From the NCBI GenBank assembly GCA_002049455.2, contig KV918763.1, positions 434,001 through 498,000 of the forward strand: 64,000 nt of DNA, in the 5' to 3' direction. This document shows positions 19,401 to 27,885 of this stretch, one piece after another. The position numbers and the translations under genes are program-made. The DNA is from Porphyra umbilicalis (Eukaryota; Rhodophyta; Bangiophyceae; Bangiales; Bangiaceae). The notes under the pieces are model-generated. The model saw only the letters and a list, made by a program, of their open reading frames with translations, was not told where the DNA came from and searched no databases. How positions within the stretch are numbered: position 1 is the first letter of the stretch; each line of letters starts with the position of its first letter.

Positions 19401-20413
19401 ATGCATGCATCTACCTCCTTATGGATGATGGCGAAATCATCATCGTCCTGGTGTACGTCGACGATCTACTGTTGGTGGCATCAAGCCTGGCGGCGATCTA
19501 CAAGATTAAGGACGCTCTGCACAAGCGTTTTGAGATGAAGGACCTGGGCGAGGCGAAGGTCATCCTCGGGCTAGAGATAAGACGTGACAAGGCGTTGGGC
19601 ACCCTCAAGCTGTCGCAGGGCAAGTACGCGGCGCAAGTGCTGGCGAAGTTCGGGATGGCGGAGTGCAACCCGATCGGAACGCCGCTGGAGGTGGGCCTGC
19701 AGCTGGTCAAGGCCGACGAGAGCGACGACACGCTGCCCTACCGCGAAGCTGTCGGCAGTCTGATGTACCTGATGGTCGGGACACGTCCTGACCTCGCCTT
19801 CGCTATCGGGAAGCTGAGTCGGTTTGTTTCGTGCTACGGCAAGGAGCTTTGGGCGGCGATCAAGCGCGTTCTACGGTACGTCAAGGGTTCGATGGACAAG
19901 GGGCTGGTCTTCGACAAGAACTCTTCCTGTGTTCTACAAGGCTTTAGTGATGCCGACTGGGCGGGTGACCACGAGACGCGTCGTTCGACGACGGGCTTCA
20001 CCTTCATCTTTGTCGGAGCAGCCGTCAGCTGGGGTTCTAAGTTGCAGAAGACGGTGGCGCTGTCGACGATGGAAGCTGAGTACATGGCTCTATGTGAGGC
20101 CAGCAAGGAAGCTGTTTGGCTCAACAAGCTCGTGCAAAGCGTGGCAACTCAAGGGCTGCGGACAGCGATCTCGGGCGGGCCGATCAACATCAAGGTCGAC
20201 AACAGCGGGTGCATTGACTTCTCCAAGAACCCCGTCGAGCACAAGCGCACTAAGCACATCGACATTCGCTACCACTTTGTGCGCGAGGCCATCACGACGG
20301 ACAAGGTGACATTGGAGCATTGTGCAACGGACGACATGGTGGCGGACCCGATGACGAAGGAGCTCGGCAAGACCAAGCACGACAAGCATGTCGAGGCCAT
20401 GGGGCTTTGCTGA
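16487..20413 (+). CDS. Copia B Gag-Pol polyprotein, 1308 aa
   Basis: Uninterrupted frame from ATG at 16487 to TGA at 20411-20413, same length as A. Domain order as in A: UBN2-type Gag, CCHC knuckle, protease VDSAASAH, integrase (VHSDLGGPM, SDNGGEY, GVAERLNR), RT (FAPVAKFTTIR, MDVKTAFLNGD, YVDDLLLV), RNase H (SDADWAGD, TMEAEYMAL). At most positions where A and B differ, B carries the residue usual for copia elements; exceptions include GFKLMSVG where A has the more usual GFNLMSVG. It should encode all functions for autonomous retrotransposition. Confidence 0.97.
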   Translation: MDGGAAGMGGIKIDKLTETNFHEWRQRIKMVLALRDLDDMLDEDGKPTDADARELAVWKRRDTKASAIIGLTLGSEQLEHVSGCKTTAEMWSTLQGVFQRKSLMNKMKARREFYTVEMTVGEGMLGYINRVRNLGENLKAMGGEVTEMDVAMSVLNGLTSKYENLLVALDAKGEDELSLDFVKSRLLQEERRQADKSTSTKRIGDMALVGANYRGQGRRGDLSKIECYYCHKFGHISHDCPELKAKKQRQDKVAAIAADDGSDSDDAICLVGNAADTDDISKSWLVDSAASAHMCWMRGCFDDYQTTTGRSVTMGDKGSVATAGVGTVVLNVIVHGKTRKIKLEKVLHVPTMGFKLMSVGMMEERGAEVSFKGGKTIIKISDKVAACGTRKSGLYHLDMAPLSDIAAVASLQLWHERLGHVNVAGVKRMIKNKDIDGLKCSSMAVKDVCEPCVYGKAAMTPMPSAGGGRVTKRLQLVHSDLGGPMSEPSRGGALYFGTFTDDFSRWTDVVFLQKKSDLLSEYKKWLTKAQLHTGTKIKILRSDNGGEYVSNAFKALHDENGTTHQTTVPDTPQQNGVAERLNRVLVEMARTMMRHKDVDQDLWADAIKTAVYIKNRVTSRALPVGKTPFELWTGKKPDVSHMRVFGSTCWVVLHKSHIDGKFGDKAAKGVFLGYPDGSKAYKVILDDGKVVKARSVVFAETNISEVAEVAEELPGDENVEVETGLRSTSDGEDVDADNDDKDDKQDDGSEKSADDNQGCGGSQDTLRRCGRARRPPVEYWRPVSLVPHEAPKTYVQAAQGQESAKWQIAMDEEMEAIRKNKTWRLTDRPASRRVLKGKWVYKVKNEVDKNGNNTTRHKARLCLMGNRQIKGLDFNETFAPVAKFTTIRCILAMTAANGWELHQMDVKTAFLNGDLDEEVYMEQPDGYVDPTYPDKVCRLLQALYGLKQAPKMWYAKLDDFLKSQGFNQIDPDACIYLLMDDGEIIIVLVYVDDLLLVASSLAAIYKIKDALHKRFEMKDLGEAKVILGLEIRRDKALGTLKLSQGKYAAQVLAKFGMAECNPIGTPLEVGLQLVKADESDDTLPYREAVGSLMYLMVGTRPDLAFAIGKLSRFVSCYGKELWAAIKRVLRYVKGSMDKGLVFDKNSSCVLQGFSDADWAGDHETRRSTTGFTFIFVGAAVSWGSKLQKTVALSTMEAEYMALCEASKEAVWLNKLVQSVATQGLRTAISGGPINIKVDNSGCIDFSKNPVEHKRTKHIDIRYHFVREAITTDKVTLEHCATDDMVADPMTKELGKTKHDKHVEAMGLC

Positions 20414-20430
20414 AAACAAGAACCGCCGCG

Positions 20431-20448
20431 GCAACAAGCAAGGAGGAG
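20431..20448 (+). promoter_or_regulatory. Polypurine tract of copia B
   Basis: GCAACAAGCAAGGAGGAG directly precedes the 3' LTR. Confidence 0.75.
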
Positions 20449-20864
20449 TGTTGGACTATGATGCTCGTCGCCGACTCCTTTGGCGGTTCGCGGTTGGACG
20501 ATGGTCGGTGACCCTAATGGTACCCCACATGGTACATTTGCAAGACGTGGTCAAGTTGCACACATTTGTGTTGGGTCATCTTGGGGCGTTACTTTTGGCA
20601 TGTTTTGGATTTGATCTTCGCTTTGCTCTAGTGGCTTTCGATTTGGTGAGTGATTCGATTTGGTGCGAGGGCGTGGGCGTCGGTGTGGGCGCGAGAGGGG
20701 GGAGCACTTGGGCCGGTGGGGACTATTTGAGAGGTGCTCTCGGTTGGGAGAGGCGGGCGATCCTTAGGACAACCAACAAAGCACGTTCGCACACACACAC
20801 AAGCTCAAGCCACTCAACCACTTCACCGTGGTCCCCCAACCCCTATCCCCACTGCGTTTCAACA
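20449..20864 (+). repeat. 3' LTR of copia B
   Basis: 416 bp, three differences from the 5' LTR, followed by TAGGC. Confidence 0.95.
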
Positions 20865-22187
20865 TAGGCGGCCCCCTCGCTGTGCGAGCCGGTACCGTTC
20901 CGGCGACAGGAGCCCCTTGAAGCGGGGGTCGACCACCGTGTCCTCCCGCTGCTCTTGCCGAAAGGCGCGCAGCGCCTCTTGCACCAGGGCCCGGTGTGGC
21001 CGCTTGTCGGCCGCCCGTGCCCGCCGTCGGCGGCGCGTTGCCCCGGGGTCACTGCCGGTGGCGGAGGACGAGGTCGAGCCGTCGCTGCTGTCCGTCGACT
21101 CCGCCCCACTGGCGGCGGATGACGAGCTTGACTGACTCTCGTCACTCTCGGTCGACGAGGGGGGCCCCGACGAGGGGGGTGACGGCGCCCGTCGGGCGTG
21201 GCGACGCCGTCGGTGGCCCTTCGAGGGGGCGGCCTTCAGGTGTCGGCGCTCGGCGCCCCTCCGGGACCGCGGCCGCGCAGGGCGTGCGCCCGGCGATGCA
21301 GTCACCGTCAAGGCGCCCCCCGCCCAGGTACGCTCCCTGGACGTGCCTGACCCGGGTTCCGGGAGTGCCGGTCCACCCGCGCTCGCGGTCCCAGGGGAAG
21401 GGCCCTGGGCCGCCGCCAGGGCCAGGGCCACGGCCGCGCCTCGCCCCGGGACCGGGGTCCCGTCCGATGCCGCGGTCGACGCTTCCTCCGCGGCGTCGCG
21501 GAACATCTGAGCCAAGTGGCGCAGGTGCCCGGGGTCGGCCACCGACCGAGGTGGTCCTGGGGCCGCGGCTCCGCCGACCCCCTGCAGGCTGGGCCCCGAC
21601 CCGCCCGTCGCGGACGGCGCGTCCAGGGACCAGTGGTCCCGGGTGGTCCTCTGCCACCGGGCCCGGGCCACCTCTTCCGGAGTGACCCCGAACGCTCGCT
21701 GTAATTCCCGGCGTTGCCGCTCGTCCTCCTCCAGCGACAGCGCGTCCATTGGTCGGCGTGGCCCCCGGCCCGCGGGGGTCCCGCCAACTAAAGTTCCTGA
21801 TGAACCGCCCACCGCGTCCACTCGGGGAGGGCCAAAGGGCGGCGCCCCTTCCAGGCGCTGCCCGTCCAGGGGGGAAGGGTGAACCCCCGCACCCCCTGCC
21901 TGGGGCTCCATCAGCGTGGACGTCCGTCCCGCGCCGGAAGGAGGACAAGCCCCGGTGGTCGGCGTGCGGCCGGGGTCCTCGGGCGGGGAGTTCGACTCAC
22001 CCGCCACCGTACCGCCGCCGCCAGCCGGGACCGCCCTTCCACCCCCAACGGGGGCCACGGCGCCCATGGCCGGTGTTGCCCCGGGGTCTCCCGCCGGTGG
22101 CGCGTCCGTCACCCGGCTAGTGCCAGGCATCTCAAACGGAGGAGCGCCCCCGTCAAGCGGGGAAGATGAGGAAGATCCGCGAGCCAT
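20865..22187 (-). pseudogene. Gypsy D gag, N-terminal part
   Basis: About 440 codons open on the minus strand. The first half is Gly/Pro/Thr-rich and probably disordered; then come acidic/Ser-rich and basic tracts (DSSDGSTSSSATGSDPG, RRRRRARAADKRPH) and a helical stretch ALVQEALRAFRQEQREDTVV ending at the copia B boundary with RYRLAQR. The frame does not end here: it continues at 15909 on the far side of copia B. Confidence 0.65.
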
Positions 22188-22314
22188 TGAAGCGGGGCCC
22201 GCGTATCGATCGGATGTCCTCTGTCACCGCACCGCAATACAACCAACGAGGGTCCCCCGATTCTTGGTACCGAAAGAGGTGTCGATCCGCGACGCGCACG
22301 GCGTGCGTACCGCG

Positions 22315-22335
22315 GGTCTCACCCGGAGCGCCAAA
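22315..22335 (-). promoter_or_regulatory. Primer-binding site of gypsy D
   Basis: After the LTR end (GTGGTACTACA) the minus strand reads TTTGGCGCTCCGGGTGAGAC. TGGCGC beside the LTR is typical of Ty3/gypsy and retroviral primer sites complementary to a tRNA CCA end. I cannot tell which tRNA. Confidence 0.6.
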
Positions 22336-22984
22336 TGTAGTACCACAATCTGGGGGGTTACCTCAGAAGGAGGGAAGTAACGGCCGTCTCAGCCGCTCGC
22401 GCGACACCCGCTATGGGACTCGAGGTCCGGGAAGTCGGGCCGATCGAAACGCCAAGACATCAAGACACGGTTTACTTGCCGGCGACGACGGTGCCTCCCA
22501 CCGTCGTCGCCCTTCGTCCTAAAAGGGCGGAAACCGTCGCCCGGGCCCAATTTCCCCAAATGGGAATTGACCCGGGCCGTCACCAACCAATGCAGATAAT
22601 TCCCTCCATGCATGTCAAGTCCCCCGAGGCGATCATTACAGACGAGGGGGAGAAACCGTCCCGCGCGCAACGCGCTGCACCCGCCGCGTGGCGCCCGGTC
22701 GGCCGTCGCCTGCCGCGCCCTCTCGGGCGCGCCAGCGCCCGCTCGGGCGCGCCAATCCGGCCTCCCGCGGGGCCCACGTGCCGGGCGCGGCGGACCGGGT
22801 ACGCTCCCTCGGGTGGCCCGAGCCGGGCAGCGGGGCCGCCCCCTCGCCCCGCAATCCCGCGTCGCCAACCCGTCGGCCACCACCGCCGCTGGCGTCGCCA
22901 CCTCGCGTCGGGTACCGCGTCCCCCGCCGTCGCCGACGTCCCCGCGGTGGCCCCCTGGCGCATAGGGGGCCTCGTAGTACTACA
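22336..22984 (-). repeat. 5' LTR of gypsy D (649 bp)
   Basis: On the minus strand it starts TGTAGTACTACGAGG (22984) and ends ATTGTGGTACTACA (22336), a matching inverted terminus TGTAGTAC/GTACTACA. Its position next to the TGGCGC primer site and upstream of gag identifies it. No second copy lies in the window. Confidence 0.65.
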
Positions 22985-23130
22985 AGACGGTTAGCCCGAC
23001 ATTGGTGGGAATGCTCTCAGCCCAGAATAGTGCGACACACCACGTCACTAGCGGCCGCAATCGTGTGGCAGTCTCGTCCAATGAAAACCCCGCCATGGTA
23101 GGGGACGGCGCCAACACGTACGGCGCAGCG

Positions 23131-24849
23131 TCACGTCTCTGCAAGGGAGTAGGCAAAGACCTTGCCGTCGGTACCGCTGCGACACGAGATGACCAACTCC
23201 ATGGCTAGCCGCAGCAGTCGAAGCGTAATTACTAGCAAGTGGTGCAGGTGAAGCGGAATAATCTGCCGCGGATCAATCGTGAAGAGAGGGAGGCGAAAGA
23301 TTGTCAGGTGGTCCATTTGGGACAAATCGGCGAACCGCTGGCCCGGCTTGGCGGCTGGCGCGCCAGCAGCCACCATTCGAGCCAAAAGAGCAGCCAATCG
23401 GGGATGCGAAGGCCTTAACGTGTCCACATCGTGCGATGTGCCGACAACGCTGTCCAGGGCAGCGTTGGCCGCGCTTGGGGACCTTGTCCTCAGGCAATTG
23501 AGGCAGGGCATTGTGGCACTAGGCCCCTTGTGCCCGTGCATCGTGCATAGAGCCTCGTCGTCCCCAGAGAGGAATAGCCGCACTGCCCGCCGCACGCCTT
23601 CGACGACCACGCCCTCGCGAACGAGCTGCCGAACTTGCTGGAGGTGCGTCCCAAGCATCTCAGACACCTCCTCGTACTCGTCCTTCGTCGCCGGGCACAC
23701 CGCCACCAGGATAGTGTTCCCCAACTTCTTCCGCAGGTGCTGGTTGATGACACCCGAAGCGATCTTCACCGAGCTGGGTGAGCCCCCTTTGTCCACCGCG
23801 AGAGTCAGAAGTACATCTTTCACGCTTGCAGGGGGAGCGGCGGCGCTGGGCGTAGCGTCGTCGGTGGGGGAGGGCTCGTACTCGACAGTCTGCGCGATAG
23901 GCTGCAGATTCTCGTCTGGTAGTAGCCGCTCCACAAAGGAGTTAGATGCCGACAGCGCCGCGAGCTTCTCCTGCGCCGCGGCCATGACGTCGATCTCATG
24001 GGCAGCGCTGGATGTCACGATGACGCGCTTAGCTGGGAGCCGAGCGAGCCGCTCGCGACACGCCCGTACGACAGTCTTGCGAGGGGTCACCTTGCGTGCG
24101 TAGACAGTCTCACGCCCATTGGCCAGAGGTACGCGAATCTCGGGTGGAGTGCCGCCGCGTAGCAACAAGGAGTTGGCGATGGCCTGCAGCACAGGCCCAT
24201 CCGGGTCACTCGACCACGCCCCACGGTGTCAGGCCTCCAGAAATCTAGTGCAGGTCTGAGCTTGCACTGGCGCGCCAGCGCGGACCACAAGTGCTGTCAG
24301 CAGACGTACGCGCAGGTCAGCCGCCTTACGTGTGACCAGCGCTGCCCAGGATGTGGCACGCCCTAGCGCCCTCTCGTGATACGAGGCGCGCTCTCGAAGG
24401 GCACAACAAGCTTGGCAGTCCCCATCAATTGGCGTCGTAGTCTGGTCAGCAGCCGAAACAGCACCCGAACCACGATCCCGAGATGCAGTTGAGGCGGCCG
24501 GTTGCAATAGAGGCGCCAATAGCGCAGCTTGGGCTCGTCCGCAACCAGCCCCTGCGTCTCTGGCAGCTCCTCCGGGCTTAAATCGTGTGCTCCTGCAATA
24601 GCAGCTGTCACAAATACCGAGGGGCATGCCAGAGCCGTCCATATCGGCCGACACCTTGTACTTAACCTCTGGTAGTGTGCTGACAGAGGCGAAGAGGGCG
24701 CTGTCATTGTTACTATGTGCCCACTCGCGCCACTCCTGCAAACCATTACATGGCTTTAAGAACATGTGGTTGCAGCCAGTGGGGCTGTACGCCCATAAAG
24801 CTTTCGGAAAAGCCATTCTCACGTCTGAGCCCGAGACGCTGTTAAGCAA
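23131..24849 (-). pseudogene. DDE-like transposon protein, one in-frame stop
   Basis: One minus-strand frame of about 570 codons, interrupted by a single TGA at 24229-24231. C-terminal blocks look conserved: LTLAVDKGGSPSSVKIASG (about 23800), RLFLSGDDEALCTMHGHKG (about 23560), MPCLNCLRTRS, and PLFTIDPRQIIPLHLHHLL (about 23270). A 'DKGG ... GDxE ... PCLxC ... IxPxxLH' pattern occurs in large uncharacterised transposon-associated protein families in animals and algae; the two Asp blocks suggest an RNase-H-fold (DDE) nuclease, from memory rather than a search. The N-terminal half has a Cys cluster (CQACCALRE). Last codons AYSLAET. Could be a single-stop pseudogene or a sequencing error. Confidence 0.5.
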
Positions 24850-25609
24850 TCAAGGTACTGTACAGCAGAAAAAGTGAAACAGATACATGGTGCCAGAAGC
24901 GTTAGATTGTGTGGATGACAAGACGTGCAGCTAAGTGCACTAAGTGCTGTGTCCTGCTCAAGGGAGCAGCGCCACCGCTCATTGCACATTCCGCACGCTG
25001 GGTAGTCATCGTACCTCTGAAGGGTGCGCTTGATCCCCATGTTCAAACGGCTGGAAGTACTGCCTCCTGCGAAATGAGGAGTGTCTACTGGCGGCAACGC
25101 AAGGAATCAACAGTGCGCCCAATACTGCGCAGGAAGGAGTGCTTGTGTCAGAATCAACTGAATGATATATATACAGCTGCACGGACGGCAGACGAGCGAA
25201 GCAAGACGGATAGACCGAAGCTTAATTAGGCTGCAGATACCAGGATATCAGCATGCATAAGTGGAATGGCACTGACGTACCGAGATGCAAGGCCAAGGCC
25301 CACTGGAAGCGCAGGACACGAGACTCGTCAGGGATCTGTTGGACAGGTCTTTACAGGCGACCACTGTCAACAGTCTTTGATCCGTGCAGGGCACACACAG
25401 CCTTAAGGGCGAGTCGGACTCTCGACGCCGTCGGCCGGCGAAAAAAAGGGCGGTATCAATTGGGATGACAACCGCGCTCAACAGCTCAGAAATGCAGGGG
25501 GTCAAACCGTTGTCACAGTGTCGCAATCCTTTCCAATTGGGGGGTCGCGACCGCGACCCCCTTCTTCACTCAGAAAGCTCCACGTCGTGCATGTATTTTC
25601 GTAGAGTTC
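24850..25609. other. Intergenic, no supported gene
   Basis: Lower GC than neighbours. GATATATATACAGC near 25164 is a TATA-like sequence with no matching gene identified. No repeat or TIR pair was found. Confidence 0.4.
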
Positions 25610-26640
25610 TTAAATGCTGCAAGGACTATGAGATTGGTTAACTGGGCGTGCCCCCCCCCCCCCCAACGCGAGGAGGCGGTCCGCCGCGCGCAGTGCCCCC
25701 GCGTCGGCGCTGACTAGAACGACGGCACGGCCTTGGAAGGCTCCGCTCGCCCCAAAGCACCGGGGCACGACGGCAGAGCCGACCGCCGCATCCAGCGCGG
25801 AGAGCGGCTCGTCGAGGAGCACCACGTCCGCATTGGCAAAGATGGCACGCGCGAGCACCACGCGCTGCACCTGTTGGTGGTTCATGCGGCAGGGGGGCCG
25901 CACGGGCGCGCCACACCAGCGCACCACATCAACACAAGGATGCGCGAGCAGGGGCAAAGCAAGTGAGTAACTGACCGCGCGGCCGGCACGTCACCAAGCA
26001 GCGAGCGCACCCAGGGCGGGAAATTACGAGACAAAATAAAACGCGGCCATGTCCCACGTCCAACCATGCCCCCCGTTCGACGCACCTGCCCGCCCGAGAG
26101 GGTCATCCCCTTTTCCTTCAGGACCGTCGCGTCGCCCGCCGGCAGCGCCGCCACGTCGTCGAAAAGCACCGCGGCGGCGAGAGCGGACGCGTAGTGGGCG
26201 CCCTCGTGCGGCCGCCGAAACAGAACATTGGCCTGCACCTTCTCGGATGCCACCCACGGGTCTTGGCCGATGTACGCGGCGCACCCACCGACGGTGACGG
26301 CTCCGGGGGCGGGGGTGGGCTCCCCGTGGAGAGCAGCGAGAAGAGTGCACTTGCCGCTGCCCACGGGGCCGACAATGGCGGTGAACGTGCTGGCCTCAAA
26401 GCGAACGGACAGCTGCTCGAGGAGGGGGAGGGGGGGGACGAGGTGGCGTTGGCGAAGGGGCCTGTCGCCGTCTGTGGCGGGGGGGTCCGGCCCGCGTCGG
26501 TCGGCCCGCCGCCGTCGGCGGCGCCGTCGCCCCCGCCCTACGCATCGCTCAAACCCGCCACCGCGTGCGGCGGCGGAGCGGGCCACGCCAGCGTCGCGTC
26601 GACGACTTGCACAAGGCCCTGCACGTCCCCCCCCCCGATC
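25610..26640 (-). pseudogene. ABCC-type transporter, first nucleotide-binding domain (fragment)
   Basis: Minus-strand NBD in order: VQVVDATLAW (about 26600), LSVRFEASTFTAIVGPVGSG with Walker A GPVGSGKC, Q-loop AAYIGQDPWVASE, LPAGDATVLKEKGMTLSGGQ, then across a 215-bp intron VQRVVLARAIFANADVVLLD (Walker B) and EPLSALDA (D-loop), RAVVLVSADAG. Spacing and motifs match MRP/ABCC pumps, which export organic anions or conjugates. Odd points: Walker A ends in Cys instead of Ser/Thr, the switch His is missing (VSADAG), and the frame runs into a poly-C/poly-G tract near 25650. Membrane domains upstream (to about 27300) cannot be recognised and NBD2 is absent, so this is a fragment or decayed gene. Confidence 0.65.
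25871..26085 (-). other. Spliceosomal intron, 215 bp
   Basis: On the minus strand the exon ends TCGGGCGGGCAG, the intron begins GTGCGT and ends CACCAACAG, and the next exon begins GTGCAGCGC. Removal joins LSGGQ to VQRVVLARA in frame, as the ABC signature requires. Confidence 0.75.
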
Positions 26641-27885
26641 CCCTCCACCCCCCCAGCGGTGCTGGCGCCGACGCGGTGGCGGACCGGGTGGGGGCGTCCC
26701 CGCCGGCGGGCGCCGCCAGCGTCTCCGACGTCGCCGCCGCCGCTTCAGCGATATGCGCCACGCGTCGCCGCACCCGCTGCCGCCGCCGCCGAGCGCGGCG
26801 GCAAGTATCGCCGCGGGCAGCTTGCCCACCGGCGGCGGCGGCACGCCCCCGCGCAGGACCGGTCCAGGCGGGAAACGCGTCGGCGGTCGCGCGGGGCTCG
26901 CCCCCCCCGCGCCCTCGACCGCCGCTCCCGCCGACCCGTCGGCCGTGACGCGCCCCGTCCGCGGCGCGACCCGCGCACCGGCGGCGGCGGTGCGCCATCG
27001 CTCTTGCCGCCCCCCGCGCGCCCGGTGGCGCCGCCCCGCGCGCCGCAGCCGCCGCCGCCGACGGCGCCGCCACCGCTGCGCCCCATGCCCCGGGGCCGTC
27101 GGTGGCCGCCCCAGCAGTGGCGTCCGCACCGACGGCCGCGTTGCCGCCGAGGCAGTGGGCGCAGAAACTGGAGGCAGAGTCGCGCGCGGGATCGCCGGCA
27201 CCGTCGTTAGGCGACGCTGGCGGCGCCCGACCAGCGCGGGTGCAAACAGGACATGTTTTCGACACCCCCCCGAAGTGGCGCCACTGGAGGGTCGCCACAG
27301 GAAGTCACCGCCCGAGTGATTACAGCGCAGGGGCAAATACTATGGAAAGAAGAATGACAGCAATCAGGGATTACAATTTGTGGATCGGACGGCCCAGATG
27401 AACCTCTAAGGGTCACAACTGACAAGGCTCTGGGGGTCAACGAAGCTGTCAGCCGGGCTGACTCAAGTGATTCATACGAGCTCTCTCCCAGGGCCCTCAG
27501 GCGCGCCTGAGCCTTCAATCCGAGCATTATTTGACGGCTTCGTGCAACGCATTAGTGCTGGCGGCGCTCTTTTGCCTGCCGAGCCACTGTCAACATCGGA
27601 GTCGCAGCAATGAGCCTTCTGTGCCGCCATTGCACAGCGTTCCGAGCACTGTATGCTCCGATTGATCCCAAATTGAAGGAAAAGTATCCCTAGACGCTGG
27701 GACATGGACGCACAAGGCGCTCTCCCATTGCCTTCTTCCTCGAAATGGTCGATGGAGCCGTACACTGTGGAGCACCAATCTGTCGACAGTCCTTCTCCAG
27801 TCTGGAATCGCAAAATCCCCGGAAGCACCATGCTGTGTGGCTTTCGAAACACACGGAAGTAACCAAACAAGCGCGTGGGCTGAAC
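26641..27885. other. GC-rich sequence, no recognised gene
   Basis: 26641-27300 may contain the degraded upstream part of the ABC gene, but every frame is Arg/Gly/Pro-rich low complexity. 27300-27885 holds short frames only; part may be the lost upstream region of the gypsy fragment that follows. Confidence 0.4.

Larger units (their letters stand above)
15910..20864 (+). mobile_element. Ty1/copia retrotransposon B, full length, 4955 bp
   Basis: Same family and exact length as element A. LTRs 15910-16325 and 20449-20864 (416 bp each) differ at three positions (GGACTGTG/GGACTATG, CCCTTATGG/CCCTAATGG, CTTTTGATT/CTTTCGATT). TAGGC at 15905-15909 and 20865-20869 is the target duplication. It is inserted in the gag of gypsy D, in the opposite orientation. 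Intact frame, primer site and purine tract make it the best candidate for an active element here. Confidence 0.97.
13615..22335 (-). mobile_element. Ty3/gypsy element D, 5' half (leader, gag, protease), nested
   Basis: Runs from the primer site beside the LTR at 22336 leftwards to 13615 and is interrupted by copia B (15910-20864). Gag begins about 22187 (MARGSSSSSPLDGG), is Pro/Gly/Ser-rich and acidic, and reads VVDPRFKGLLSPERYRLAQR up to the copia B boundary; across it the frame resumes with LHLPRGNSIRGIRADVKAL. Breaks: stop at 15782, frameshift near 15690, stop near 15556. Later come a zinc knuckle CSFCGHLGHWVWEC (about 14840) and a retropepsin-like FGVVVDTGAGPILVRRDAL (about 13900) with LVILGCTFIDDNV. 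RT, RNase H and integrase are absent, lost beyond the 86-bp-LTR insertion. Confidence 0.75.

Noticed and set aside
22315..22335. tRNA gene fragment
   Set aside because: GCGGGTCTCACCCGG resembles a T-arm but it lies at an LTR end as TGGCGC..., fitting a primer-binding site, and no other tRNA arms are present.
25867..26088. Direct repeat GCACCTG flanking an insertion in the ABC gene, as a transposon duplication
   Set aside because: A GT-AG intron with CAG/GTGCGT and AACAG/GTGCAG explains the repeat and restores the exact signature frame.
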